DNA of 64,000 bases. Origin: Triops longicaudatus. Its lineage: Eukaryota > Arthropoda > Branchiopoda > Notostraca > Triopsidae. The translations under genes and the position numbers were made by a program. Within the stretch, counting starts at the first letter, position 1; every line of letters begins with the position of its first letter. The stretch is taken from contig JAGQDJ010000083.1 of NCBI GenBank assembly GCA_022885665.1, forward strand, positions 250,373-314,372, written 5' to 3'. The notes beneath the pieces were generated by a model. It was not told the DNA's origin, did no database searches, and saw nothing but the letters and a program-made list of their open reading frames with translations. Positions 27,901 through 41,300 of this stretch are shown in pieces.

Positions 27901-29698
27901 ATGCAAACAACACTTACCACACCTTCTGAATTTGGCTTTTCAGGCTGGTGATCGTCTTCACAGCATGGTTGTGGGCGGAAAACGTGTTCGCCAACTTTTC
28001 CATGTCTGATGCAAATTATCTCCTAGGCTTCGCCGTATGTGTCGGGAGTCGAGAACCCCGGATCGAGCATGCGGTCCATAAGTGGAAGTGTTTGCTATGC
28101 TAAGTTGCGTGCTTAACACCCATTTCACGCACAAGGGCACATGCCAGTGACATTCATCTTTCACATCTTGACCACTGTAACAAGCCTAAAAGTCATTAAA
28201 CACTTTTTTAAATTCACTTACAAACAGGCCCGACAAAACACTGGCTAAGCGTTCCACCTTCCAAGTGTTTACCACCAAAATTACGGGCAAGTCGAGCGTG
28301 CGAGACAGAATTCGGACACGGGGCGTTGGTTTGATAGCGTTTATTTACCAAAATTGGAAGACTGTCCAAGTGTTTTGATCGAAGGCCACGAGAAGATTTG
28401 ACCGTTAGAAAGACAAGTTTCTTAGGAGATCAACACTATTAAGCCGCGAGGAAAAAATCGTCCTGTATGGCTTGAAATTGCCGGGTATCCAGCGTTGGTC
28501 AACCGAAGTAACAATAATATAGTGGTTTAGAATAAACGCTGCAGGCTTGTGTTATAAAATTATACTGTTAATGCCACAAAACGAATAACACACACACATG
28601 TTTTCAGTGTCACATAACTTATGTAAGCAGAGGTAAGTGCAAACATAAAAAGATCGCTAACGAAAAGGCCTCTACCGGCGATTTGAGTACTAAATATATT
28701 TCGTTAATTTAACTGGCGCGTAAAACGAAACAAAAGGGACTAAATGATGTTATATATAAGAGTGCGTAGCCTAAAAGGAGGAAGTCAAGACTGAATTAGC
28801 ATAGAAATTGAATTCATAGGGTAAGCAGGCTGCATTGCTTTTGAATGTTGCTTCTCCACACAAAACGCAGCGCGAGTTTAAATTCGGAATGTGTGTCTGT
28901 GTGTGCGTGGGGCATTCTTACCCCGTCTGCCTTAACGAAAAGCCCACATGATACCTCGAGATAGTTTTGGGTTTGTCTTCTAAGTCTTGTCGGGCTTGGA
29001 AACTGCCACTCCACCCAATATGCAAATAAGGAAGATGGCTTGCTATAGGAAAGCCTTCAATCTATCCCATCCTTGGGCGGTGGTCGTGCTGGTTATGCAT
29101 TTCGGGTTTTAGTGGTGCTGAAGGTAATAAAAGGTGATCAGTAAAGTATGACAAATGAGAGTCCCACGTTTTCTGTGGAACTTCCTTACCATTTTTCCTG
29201 CTTGCTGAAAGGCAATTTGTTTCTTTCCTCAAAATATAGGAGGACAGCGCCGGATTTGACAGAACATCCCCCCAACTTGGCTGCTTTAAAATGCACAGTC
29301 GCGCACCTCCGCATGGGGAGATTGAATACTAAGCTGTATATAGTGCCAATATCAAAGCTTCAGAAGCTACACGCCCTCGCTTTTGACGAGCCAAGCTTTT
29401 GTCCCTATTCTAATTCAAAGTCCGTTGTTTCTTTTTACTTCGTACGAAGAAGCCATCTCGCATGCCCAGCATGTCATCAATATGTGACTAAATGAGGCGA
29501 CCACATCATAAAAGAGCCTCCCATTTTTTCAAATACGCGCACCAGACCTAGCTTTTTTCATATGCATGTATTTCTACTACTGACTACACATGGGTTAGCC
29601 ATCTAAAGGTGCAGAATAAACCGTAAATCATACTGTCCCCACATCAAGCCAAGAACGAGAAACGTTGTTCTAAAGAAGGAAACAAAAAAGGAAGCAAC
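24931..29698. other. Gene-poor sequence downstream of UBR4
   Basis: Contains the presumed UBR4 3' UTR at its right end. The longest frame is 115 codons on the plus strand (29148-29495), with no recognisable domain and no supporting signals. No RNA gene seen. Confidence 0.5.
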
Positions 29699-32054
29699 CT
29701 AGGGAAGACCACGTACAAGGTCTTCGAGGAAAGCATCCGGTGTTGGAACATCTTCTAGCAAACCTGAAAGATTGGACTCAAATTAGTCATTGTTAAAAAA
29801 CGTGCTGGGTAATAACCCGTGCGCCAAAACGCAACTTCAAACATACCGACGACATCGCAGAACTCGGCGAAAGAAGTAGCGGTAAGGAAATCGGATTGAT
29901 AAGCGTCTAGCAATTTGTCTGTGCCACGTTGTATGGCTTCGTCGTTGTGACGGATGTAATCTGCTAAAGCTATAGGCCAGTCGGCGTCGTTCTGAACTAC
30001 GACACCCTACAAATGGACCAGACCAGTAAATCAAACCCGTCGCAAATCAAAGGCCCCAATCTTGGGCGCGGTGTTGGTTTCCTTACCTTGAATAGCACTT
30101 CGTAGAGCCCATTTATCATAGCAAAGAAAACTAGCGCCGGCTTATACACCGCGTAGTCGGCCACCACGACTTTACTCTTCTGGCCACGCTGGTGAGCTAC
30201 AGCGAGCAAACGGGCCAAGTGCGAAGTCCGGGTCGCTTTCCATTTGACTGAAGACTGGACCAACACGGCCATCGTAGCCCAGTAAAAAGCATTATCAACT
30301 TCCCAGGCAGCGTCGCCATTCCAGTCACTGCGCGGTACATTCAAATAAGAAGTCAAAGCCTTCTCCTCACGAGCCCAGGCTCGAGTCGTGTTGAAAACAT
30401 AAAGTGCCACATGGAACTGATACGGTAAAAAGTGCAAATTGGATTCCGGGCCACCGCCTCCAGACTCGTCGCTGAAGGAACGCTCCAAAGCAAACCTCAA
30501 AAGAAGCAACTTCGTGTCCTGGATAGTAGAAACATAGCCAATATCCCTGCAAATGAAGTCAGGAATAAATTTAACAAAGATAAAAACAAACAACATAGGA
30601 ACACTTACAAAAGTTTCTGACAAACCAAAATGCAAATACAAAACCGAGACGAAATCTTAAAGAAATACTCTAAAAGCAATAACTAAAATTATAACTAATA
30701 ATAATAATAAAGTAACTAATAATAAACTAATAATAATAATAAAATAACTAACAATAAAAACTAAATAAATTTATAAGAAAAATACAAAAATACAAAAGTA
30801 CAACACAATACAAAGTACTGAATCAGATGCAAAATATGCGACAGTACGCATGTACAAGACACAGGCGTTCAACTACAGAACGTTCGTTTACGACGTTGAA
30901 AATTACCTATGACCGGTGCATTCCTGCAAGTAAGTGTTGTGGCGTGCCAGGCAAGATGCAAAAGCAGGTTCGGGTACATGGGGGCCCCACAGCGGTAGCA
31001 ATCCATTGCATCGCGTGTTAGCATTCTGCAAAGCAGCGCTATCCCATTCGTCTCTGGCACGAGCTAAGCGAACTGCGGCCAAATGACATTCCACATGTAC
31101 CACGTTGAAATGTGAGACGCTATAATAGCCGGGGGTTTTGCGGGTACGTAGGGTGGGTGGACCTCCGCTAGACTGGCCGGGCGTATTCCAGAGGGTATAC
31201 TCCAAATCTTCTATTTGACAACGCTTCGAGTAAGTGTAAATGGCAAGAACGCGAGTAGGTTGGAAACGATAGCCTTCACGACAAATAACGCAAGCTAAGC
31301 CTGTCTCTTCGCCAAGGCCTAAATCGACCAATTGCTGTAGCATAGGATTTTCAGCTTTGACCTTGACAAGAGCACAATTCGAATTAGCGGTGCAATGCAT
31401 TTTTTACATGTAATACATGTTTTTATATGGGATGAGTTATTACTTGACCCATGGCATTCGCTCGCATGCCAAGTTGGCCTAGCTGCTTCTCACGCATGGC
31501 CATGGCCAGACGTTTCTTTTCCGCTCGGGTTTCGTGACGGACTTTCTCCACTTGCGATGCGCACTCTGGAAGGCCCTTGATGGCTTCCAGCAGGTTCTCA
31601 GCCAAAGTTCCCACATGCTCGTCGGATGACACTTGCTCCAAACGATGGATTAATGGAATACTTTGTTCCGCTACCGCTAACTGAAAATGCAGAATCACGC
31701 AAGTCGCTTAGTCACAAGCTTTACATAAAATACTGACTCAACTTTTCCTTGTCATACCTGACTGGTAGGATGCTCTTGCGCTAAACCGGTCAGCAAACGC
31801 AAAATTATGGTCAAAGAAGGTCTCGCGATAAATTTCGTCCAGTCTTCCGTTTCTCGTGCAACAGTGGATTTTACGGGTGGAGCGTGTTTCTAAGAATCAA
31901 TAATTATTTAAGATATAACGGTGTTGCAATCCATATTTACCTGTAAATATTCCAATGCTTGCTTCACAACGCCACAAGCTATGATTCGATCCTTTAGCGT
32001 GTTTCCTACAGCATTCCGCTCAATACCGGCCGTCAAGGCGCAAAACGACTCCAG
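29699..32054 (-). CDS. UBR4: UBR4 exons 26-32 (C-terminal E3 module)
   Basis: Exons 32054-31941, 31889-31758, 31680-31444, 31361-30907, 30546-30087, 30006-29847 and 29763-29699. They encode residues 4416-4955, within the conserved UBR4 C-terminal domain (Pfam E3_UbLigase_R4 region). Exon 28 carries the helical segment LEQVSSDEHVGTLAENLLEA and RHETRAEKKRLAMAMREK. Exon 29 carries the hemi-RING zinc site (LACVICREGYRFQPTRVL), then HFNVVHVECHLAAVRLAR, the UZI-like part (ALQNANTRCNGLLPLWGPHV) and CLARHNTYLQECTG. This module recruits the E2 in UBR4. Introns are 51, 77, 82, 360, 80 and 83 nt; the 360-nt one is filled with AAT-rich sequence. The 631-nt intron before exon 26 holds an (AAT)9 microsatellite. 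Confidence 0.95.
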
Positions 32055-32348
32055 CTAAGAGAAATCCAGATTAGCTTTGAGAAAACCGTTCCTTTTGTCT
32101 TATTAACACAAGATTTACTTTAAAATTAAGCAATATGGATTCACTTTGCATAATGCAGTAAAAAATTACATTGATTGGCAAGGAAACAAAAACGCCTCGG
32201 AGCAATCTGAAATATTTTAACTGAAAAGAATCCGCCTGGTTGAATCCTGCTGTTTAACGGAATTAACATCGGCGAATATAGATCGTATATAGAAATACCT
32301 GCAACTGAACGACACTTTACGTGTAGGACAGATACGGTGCCATGGGAA

Positions 32349-32379
<31 letters not shown>

Positions 32380-35300
32380 TAAATAAATAATTCCGTTGTG
32401 GCAAATATTTTATATAAAATTTTCTCCAAAATATGCAAATTCAAATGCTATTGGTAATAAGTACTTTTTTTAAAAAGTCAATAATTACAACAATATTACA
32501 GTACTCGAAAGTTCAATAAAACCTATTTGACAATGATGTTTATGGAATATAAGACCGCTGCGACATTTGTTGTGTACTTCGTAATTCAAGACCTATAATT
32601 TTCCAACTTCGTAAAAGTAAACTGGCGAAAATGGAGGGATTAATACACAGAATGCTTAAGCATAGCGTAGGAATGTTTATCTTACTTTAGCTGTCCAAGC
32701 AGGAGTGTGCGACCAGTCGTATTTACTAAAGTCCAATGCATCTCTGTAAAACTCGATGAGTAGATCCATCTTCTCGTCGTTTGCCAGGGTCAAGAACGGG
32801 ATTACTCGCATGAGTCGAGGAAGGAAAGATCCCGCTTTGCTTTCTGACATGTCTTGGGCGTATTTGAGGAGCTTCTCTAAGCTACCCCCGCCACCACATG
32901 GTTCTGAGAATTCCCGGTACTTCTCCAAGGTCAAAGTATTACTGGCTTCGCGCAAGATTGTTTCTAATACTTCCAAGAGCTGTTCGGTAAAGGCAGGAGG
33001 CTTTCCCTCCGCCTCCAAACAATTCTGAAACGCGCGAAGCAGAGTGGGCGCGCTCTGTAACGACGGTTGTATCACTTGCTGCCTATTGACCCGCAGCTTG
33101 ACAGCAAAATGCAGCAATTTCACCAAACTAGCCATCAATGGCTTGCTTTCGTCGTCCAAAGATTCAATACAAGCCAGGCGATCCAGGATAACTTGCAAAC
33201 CATCCCCGTCTGCCATAACGGCTGCCATACGGAATATCTGCTCTTCGTCAACCGGACCTTGTTGTTTCGCGTCCAGTCTTTCGACAAACTCCTCTGTAGC
33301 GTCTCCCAGCAAGCCACGCATACGGTAAATGACCCGCATGGCTTCTTGCTCACTGTTCTCCGCCAGCCAAACTTTCTTGTAAACTTCGCGAACCGGCAAA
33401 TCTAAGCTCATAATCTTGTTACAAACCAAAAGTTCCATGCCGGTATCATCCTCTAGCAACGAAATAATTTCGCAGTCGGTACAGATCTTGTTCTTCACAT
33501 CACGCATCAAAGGTCCCAAGCCAGGCTCGCTGCTGCTGTACGGATTGCCCTGCATTCTTCCTTGCAGGTAATCCTCTTGCTGCGGATCTTTTTCGAGGCT
33601 CATGAGAAACTCGGCATCGTCCTTCTCTTCGGCGTGGATCAAATCACACAAGCGTTCTAGGACGAATACCGGTGTCAAGAGATCGTCCGGTGGGCAGTTG
33701 CGGATCGTTTGGATACACACAGTCATAAACTGTTTCGCTTCTTCTTCCGTACCTGACGTCATATCCCCCAACAAGTTGAGCAGCATTTCTTGCGTTTCGT
33801 CCACAAAGCGAGTGCGCTGGATGGTCAGCCGTTTTAGGTTCAAATAGCCGTTCAAGACGTGGCTCACGAGACGGCTCTTGTACTGCTGACGAATAAAAGG
33901 ATCCGACATGAAAAACGACAGAATTTCTGTAAGAGCTTTCAGGGCGAATCCTTGTGAAAGCTCTGAGAATCTCTGGTGATTTAGGCTGCTATTTTCCAAA
34001 ACAGTAAAGTGACGGATTTCTTCCTCGATCAAGATAGTCAGCTTAGGAAGCAAGCCCTGGCACACTAAATAATACTTGCAGTGATCGGGGCGGATCAGGT
34101 TCTGGTACAGTTGGACGTACTCGGCCCCATAGTTCCCAGCTGCTCCCAAACTGGCCAAAAAGCTGGTCGACAAATCAACGACTTGTTGGTGACGCTCAGG
34201 GACGCGACTCAAGCCTTCAAGGAACGCACACGCCGTTTGACGACTGAAGCGCGAGCTTGGGGAGAAAAGCATACGGTGAAGCCAAGGATCGGCTGCCGTT
34301 AGACGGAAAACGTCCCTCCTGTCACGGTACACGTACTGACGCCATTTGGCTGCGTATTTCTGCATCAGGTAGAAAGCCCTGACTTGCGCAGGTTTCTTTA
34401 AGATATTTGCAGGGATGGGCGTCTGTCGCAAGGGCTGTGCGGGTTTCCACGATGCGAAACTGTGCTGAGCATTTCCGTGTAACCAGCGTTGCAAATTGAT
34501 TCCAATTTGCACTTTCTGTTGGCGTGTTTCTCCATTCGACTCCAAAGCCACGCCCACAGAGGCCGGTATCGTAACAGGGCAGCCTTCGATGAGGTTCTGG
34601 ATCATGCGCAAGCACGGTAGCGTAATAACTTCGAGAATGTACGGCGATACGAGATACTGCGTTGATTTTAGGAATATCAAAACAGCGCAACGTAGTCGCT
34701 GTTCCCAGCATGAATCCTGGCATTGTAAACTGGCTGCTAAGAGTTGGATATCGTAACGTACAGCGTCCCATGTCTGGAGCCCACTGGACATCCTGCTTAA
34801 AACCGAATCCACCGAGCTGATCAGACGTCGGTTTAGCGCTTCAACCGCATCGGTACTGGCGTAAGTCAGCAAACATAGCAAATCGCGTACTTGGGTACGT
34901 GATGCTGCCGAGCCTTGGCTGACATTGTGCTGCAGCAGCTCTTGCAACAAACCCTGCTCGAACATCAGTTGGCGCAACGCTGGTTGCGTAGCCATCGCGC
35001 GTAAGAGCGTTAAGCAATGCTCCAGTGCTGCGCTAACGCAGCCGTAGCAATTCCCCGCCATTTTGGACATAGGCTGACCGGCATTGACGCTCACTACCGC
35101 CCGGGTAGACTTTTTACGCAAGCCCATGTCATACGTGATGAGTTCACGCCGACAGGCTCCAACGCGTTGGGCAATGGTGCTAAGCTCTTCAAAGGCAGCT
35201 TTGCATTCTAAGCTATATTTCTGCGCAATCTGCTGCAAGGACTTGTTAATCCAACTGCCGGGTGTTGCGCTCGTTGGTGGTACGTTGTTGTTATTCCCAC

Positions 35301-38300
35301 CGGCGGCGCTGGCTGTGCTGGATAGCGCATTAACGTTGGAGGACTCTTCGCTGGATGTTTCGTTCAAGTTCTGCAAATGGCCTTCCAAAGTCTCTTTCAA
35401 ACCAGCCAGACGTTGTTGTACGCGTTCAGCTTTCTCCAGCAAGCTATTTATTGTTTGCAGTGCCTTCTTCCGGTCTTCGTCAGTCTCTACCGGGTCAACC
35501 GCACCGCACGGTCGGGCGGTTAAACTCCAATCAAATTTGGCGTACTTGCAAAAGCCGCAGGCGTTACATAAGAAGGGGTCTTTTTCATCATAATTGATGG
35601 CACGGCATTTATGGCATTGGTACACGTTTTCGCCACAGTTGGAGCATACCCCAGGGTGGGCTGGTACTGATGCTGAACAACGGGGACATTGCAGCATTTC
35701 TGAGCTCCCGTGCAGATTTTCATAAAAGGTGGCAAATTCCATTTTCAAATTGCAAGCGGTGATGGGTAACGCCAAGTCAACTTTGACCTCGCTTTGTCCA
35801 GCTGACAAGACAATCTTCTTGGCTTTGTGCCACAAAACTTTGCTTTTCAGCTCAATGGCAGCTTGGACTGGTCTGTTATTGTAGTAAATGTTTATGGTGC
35901 GTACCATCTTGCTGCGTTTGATGTCAGTCATGCGCAAGGTCAAGCGGCTGATGGTATGGCTGCCGGTGAGTTTAATGATCTGCGTCGTGGTAGTAAACTT
36001 GGAGTCGGCTTTCAGATTAGACAGTTTCACGCTCGTAAAGGGGATTTCGGGGTTAGAGCAGACCAAACATGGCTCACGCTCTAAGAAGAAGCCTTCCAGA
36101 TTGACCACGCCAGTAAGCGCGTTATATATCACCGCATTAGGATGGGAAAGCAAAACGCCATTTTCTTCCTGTAACAGTCTTAATGCTTGGTCAACGTATT
36201 GGTTCAATGACTGAGAACTCAAATCCGGCGTTTGGATGGTGAAAAAGCCTAAGAGGTCGACAAATTGCGCAGCTTTGCGACCATAGCTCGATAAACCGGA
36301 CCACAGGCTCCAGAGTAAGGCCACTAACCCTTTCTGGTCTTCGGGAGACGAATGGTTATACACGGAGTGCCAAAGAGCGTGGGCTTGCCAACGGACGGCG
36401 GTGGAGTTGGACTCGAGCAAGAAACGCGTCAGGAATTTGCGTAAAGTTTCTTTCTCCTTGGTGCGGATCAACTTTTGCGAAAATTGACCACATAAGCAAT
36501 TCACTGGACAGGAAAGTTCCAAATCCCAGGTTAATTCTTCAGGTTTGGTTCCAGATCTGTCTTTACGACAAACAGTGGGCGGGCTTGGTGCTGTTACGGG
36601 TTTCAATGGGCATAAGGCAAACCTTAAAAGCTGTAATACAGTGCCACAAACGCCTTCGTCAACCACACAGCCGAGCTGCATCAAGAATTCTAATGCAGAA
36701 TTTTCTTGCACGCACGCCGTTTGCCAATTACTGGGTCGCATGCTGGCAACGTCGAGACAGGATTTCAGGTGCTCCATAAGCTGGACGAGGTCATGATAAG
36801 GTAGAACGAGATTATCGCTCTGAGGGTCCAAATCGTCCTTGACAATCTCTCGGATTTGCTTTAGACGGGATTTGAGCGTGTGGAGGTCTCGCGCTTGGCG
36901 ATACGCGTCTTTGGTGCCGCAATGGAACAATAGCAACTTGCGCACATGGCGCTTAACAGCTGAAGGGGCCGAGGTGGTAAGGTATTCGCATAAGCAGTCA
37001 ACCCAGGCAGCGTCTAGTTGGATGTTAGGCTGGACTTTCTTCACCAAATACGGTAACCGTAACGCAATTTCGGTTAGCATTTGCGAAAAGCCATGGAAAA
37101 CGTCAGTTGTCATGCCTTGTGCATTCGGGAAGGATACTGAAGGCTGAGACTGGAAGAAAGGCGACAAGTCTTGACAAGCCCATGCCGACGTAGGCTGCAA
37201 TAATGCTACTGCGGAGTCAGCTTCTTCGGAACTCAGGCACTTCCAGTGACGCAAAATGGCTTGGAGCAAATTCAAACATCGCTGAACTAATCCGGCGTTG
37301 ACCAATATTTCTGCCGCTACGTTGCCCACCAGGTAATGCGAGCTTCGACCACTGCCTTTGGTCTTATGACTCAGCAGCAAGGCGAAAATTTTCATAATCA
37401 GGAGCTGAACTTCGTGTTGAGCAGTACGTTCCCCGGCAACTTCCACGTCAGCAGCGCGGGATAGCTGTAGTTCGACGACAGCAACTTTTAAGGCTTGTTC
37501 CAAAACGGCCCTGGACCGCGCTTGGGAGGCGTTCAAGTCCGTGAGGAGCATGACGAAGGTTTGCAGGAAGGGAATCGCTTGCAATCCACGTTTTTTGAGC
37601 TTCAATTCTGGTAAATGTGCGGTTAATTTCTGCAGCAAGGCTAGTCGTAGGCCAGGTAAGGCTTCTTGATGGGTAGTGTCAGAGTTTACCGACTCGTCTG
37701 ACGATTCGTTGGCAGGCACGTTGCCCGACGTGCGTGCGGATCGGAATATCCGCAACAAAGCGTTCTTCACTGCGTGGCTAACTTGGCCATCTTCACACAG
37801 CAACAAAGTAATGTAGTTTTGGATCACTTGGTCAACAAAACGCTCCTCGGTGATGGAGAAGGCGTGGAAAATGTCCACCAAGCTTTGAACAGTAAGGTCG
37901 ATCTGGGTTAAGCCGGATTGGCCCACCGGGCTAAGGGCAAGGTTACGGACGCGGTTGGCGTGCAGCTTTTGCGCAGTGGTCAGTAAATGGTTCATGAAGG
38001 TGGGTTCTTCGTCGTTGAAGGTAAACTTGACCAAATTTTGCGGTCGGCTGCTGGCAATAACCCTAGCCACGCCCAGCAAGTGATAGAAAGCTTCGGGATC
38101 TAGGTAAATCGCCGACTGCGTGTTCTGGATTTCTTCCAGCTCGTCAAGAGCGTGGTGTAGTAATATCGGATCCTTGTAATCGTGGTACGACGCTGGATTC
38201 GAATGAAGAGCAGCCATTACAGCTTTAGCGTGGATTGGAACATTACTACGACCGGACCAGTGCAGTGTTAAGAGAACGGTGCTCAATTTGAGAATTTCTT

Positions 38301-41300
38301 CCTTCGAAACGGCGCAAGTAGACGCTAATTTCGTATCTTCAGATTTGCCCACATACGCCAAATAAGTTTCTATGGCCGATAGAGCTTCTACCAAGAAGCT
38401 TTCGAGTTTACTGGGCTTAGGACTGGCCAAATTACTTTGCGTACGGTCTTCCAGAGCACTGTACACCGGAGCTGGTATTGGCAAAGTCGACACGGTACTC
38501 GAGCCCGCGGTAGTACTAGCCTGCGGCAACGGAACTTCGTCTGTGTCTTCAGGCCAATTGAAGGCTTCTTTGGTTTTGCCATAAACTTTAACCGAATCAA
38601 CCATGGTGACATCTGCTGGGTCAAGCGACGGACCGAAATGTATCAGCAATTTCTTATCGGCTTGTAGGCTTTCCTCTCGCGTCAGTGGCAAATCAAACCA
38701 CCGACAGCGGGCTAAGCCTAAAGAAATGGTACGTCCGAAGAGCTTGACATAAGACGGCGCTCTTTGGACGTCCTGTGAGCCCACCAATATTCTGATTCCA
38801 GTCATCACCATAGTAGAGCTGTCTTGGTTAGTCACTTCGAGCGTGAAACCCGTAGGCTTGGACGACGCAATGTACAGCCCAGCGGTGTTTAACCGGTGTT
38901 TGAGCTGCGCTGGATTGTACACATGTAGCAAATCGTTGCCACCGAATTCGATATCGCTGAGAGGCTGACATGACTCGAAAAAGTCCACAGGGAAGACGGG
39001 ATGACTACCGGTCGGCAATACTTTGGTCGATTTATCTTTCCTGGCAGGTTTGGCCGGGGGTGGGGATATGGGGGGTTGAAGGCTCGGTGACACCCAATAC
39101 GAGGTGGTTTCGGGCGCAGCAGCGAATATCCGCAAGCTACCGTCGTCGCAGAGCAAAACTAAAGTCGTGCGGTACTCTACTGTGCTCATATCGCGCTTAG
39201 CGGTCAAAGACGTGGTTGAAAAATGGCGCAGCGCAACCATGTCAGTGACTTTCACCTTGGCAGGCGTGGCTTTCATTTCCTGGACACTAATTTTACCCGG
39301 CTCGACCATTAAAACCACGGGAGTACTGGAAGTCTGCGTTAAAGCATAGACGAGACCGGGGTAGTTGCTGACTTCCGCCCACTGACAGAGGGGTTGTTGC
39401 AAGAAGTGGGAGGAGACGCTCGAACTGCCTAATTTGATACCCGATGCGGAGGCGCCACTGCTCGGGTTACGAGCAGTAATGCGGTGCAAAACAGAACCAA
39501 GTTCCAATTTCTGGTGAGCAGAACTTTCTCGCAAGGCAACAGTGAACGATTTTCCTTGTGTGTAGCTGAAATACAGCATCTGCAATGTGTGAGAGCAGTA
39601 GACCGACACGCCTCCTCCGCCGAGTTGCCAATTCTGTTCTTTCAAATCGGTATGGGCTACTTCTAGCAAATTGGTGACGTAGAACGGGCCATGCCGGGCC
39701 GCACTTTCTTCATTTAACGCTTGCCAGTACATATAACCTGACGATGCCATGATGATGATGTAGCGGGGGCCGTGCGGTAGGCAAAAGAAGGTGACGTCAC
39801 GTATTTTCCCGTTGGGGAGTAAGAAGAAAAACTGGGGCGACAGCGCATCTTGGCTGAGGTCGTAAATTTTGACAAAGTCAGCCGTGATCAAAGCTACCTC
39901 GGTAGCACTCCCTGGGAGCCAGCTTGCTTTAATCAAGAAATTGCCAGCTTCCAGTTGCGGGTGAAGGGCAATGTGGTCAGCCACGTTACCCGATCCGTGG
40001 AACGTTAAGACGTGGCATTCTTTGAGCCCACAAACGGCTAACACGTCTTCGTTGGATGGGTTATTGGCCATGGTAAGTACCGTGAAAGGTACCGGCACTG
40101 ATGCAAGTCTCGTCAGGGTTAGCTTGCGCTTGGACGCATCGGCCTGTTTTAGTAAAGTACCCAGTTGTAGGACGGTGATTTTGCCTTTTTCGTGACTCAT
40201 GGCCAAATGCTGGCGTTTGCCGTTTGGTGCTGCCATAATCACCATAGAGACGCGGCGGATCATGTGGGCTGAAAGTAACTGACGAATAGTTTGGCCTTGG
40301 TCTCCGGCAAAGTTCATTTTCACGTTTTCAAACGCTCCTTCCTGCGATCCGAGTGTCGGAATTAGCAAGTTGTCCACCAATTCAACAACGGCTCGTTCTT
40401 CGTGCAAATCCTGCAAGGCTTTTTTGGCTCGTTGGAGACTACCCACAGCGGACGAAACGCGACAGTGGGTTTCTACGCGGGGGAGGAGCAAGTTCAGCAG
40501 CTGGACGACGTCATAAGTCCAGCTGATGCTCGCTTGGGATATTAAAGTGTCTTTGACGCTCTCGAGGACTCCTGCCAAGCGACGGATGCGTTCATCATTC
40601 GCGTTAGAACGCACTGGCTCGCCGTTTAGTTCCCCACGTTGGAAAAGGTGGTTGTTTCCGGAATCTGACGTGTCTTGCAGTAAAGGACGGATGAGTCGAC
40701 TGGCTACAGAGGATAAGGTATTCAAGCCAGTACTAGATGAAGCCCCGGTAGCGGCGGTTTCTTCGGACTGGAATCTTCGAACGAGTGCTTCACACGTGCC
40801 GTCTTCTTTCGCACCGCAGTCGCAGAAAAAGCTACCGAATTTAGCATAACTCAGATCGTGGCCTTTGTGGCATACTTTGGCGCAGACGGTGCAAACACCG
40901 ACGCCATCGATCATGCCGCAGGTGTGGCAATGGTACCAGTGTTGATTCATAAACTCGCGCTGGGTGATGGTAAAAGTGCATAGCTTGCTACCCAAAGAAT
41001 CTTCGTCAGAGTCTTCGCCTTCACTTTCCATATCTTCTACGCCAAGTTCCTCTGACCATTCATCTTCGGCCGACCCGGGTATTAAAGGTAATTCGCCCAG
41101 TGCAGCTTCTGAGGCTGCTCCGTGAGGGGCATCGTTCTGACCGTTCGAGGCGTTTGAGCAGACTAGTTTCATGGCGCTCAGAACGTCCGTCACGTACTGC
41201 AAAATGACACAGAGGGACGAAAAGGGCAAATCGGCTTCCTTTACTTTTCCGCTTTCTTTAACGGTCGCTAGGTGCTTCCTACTGTAGGAATACAAATAAA

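Noticed and set aside
33044..33405. Open frames of 94-112 codons on the plus strand inside the UBR4 giant exon
   Set aside because: They are antisense shadows of a conserved coding exon; composition follows the UBR4 codons and no homology is visible.
34322..34771. 149-codon minus-strand frame in a different phase
   Set aside because: It overlaps the UBR4 exon in another frame; the UBR4 frame continues without interruption.
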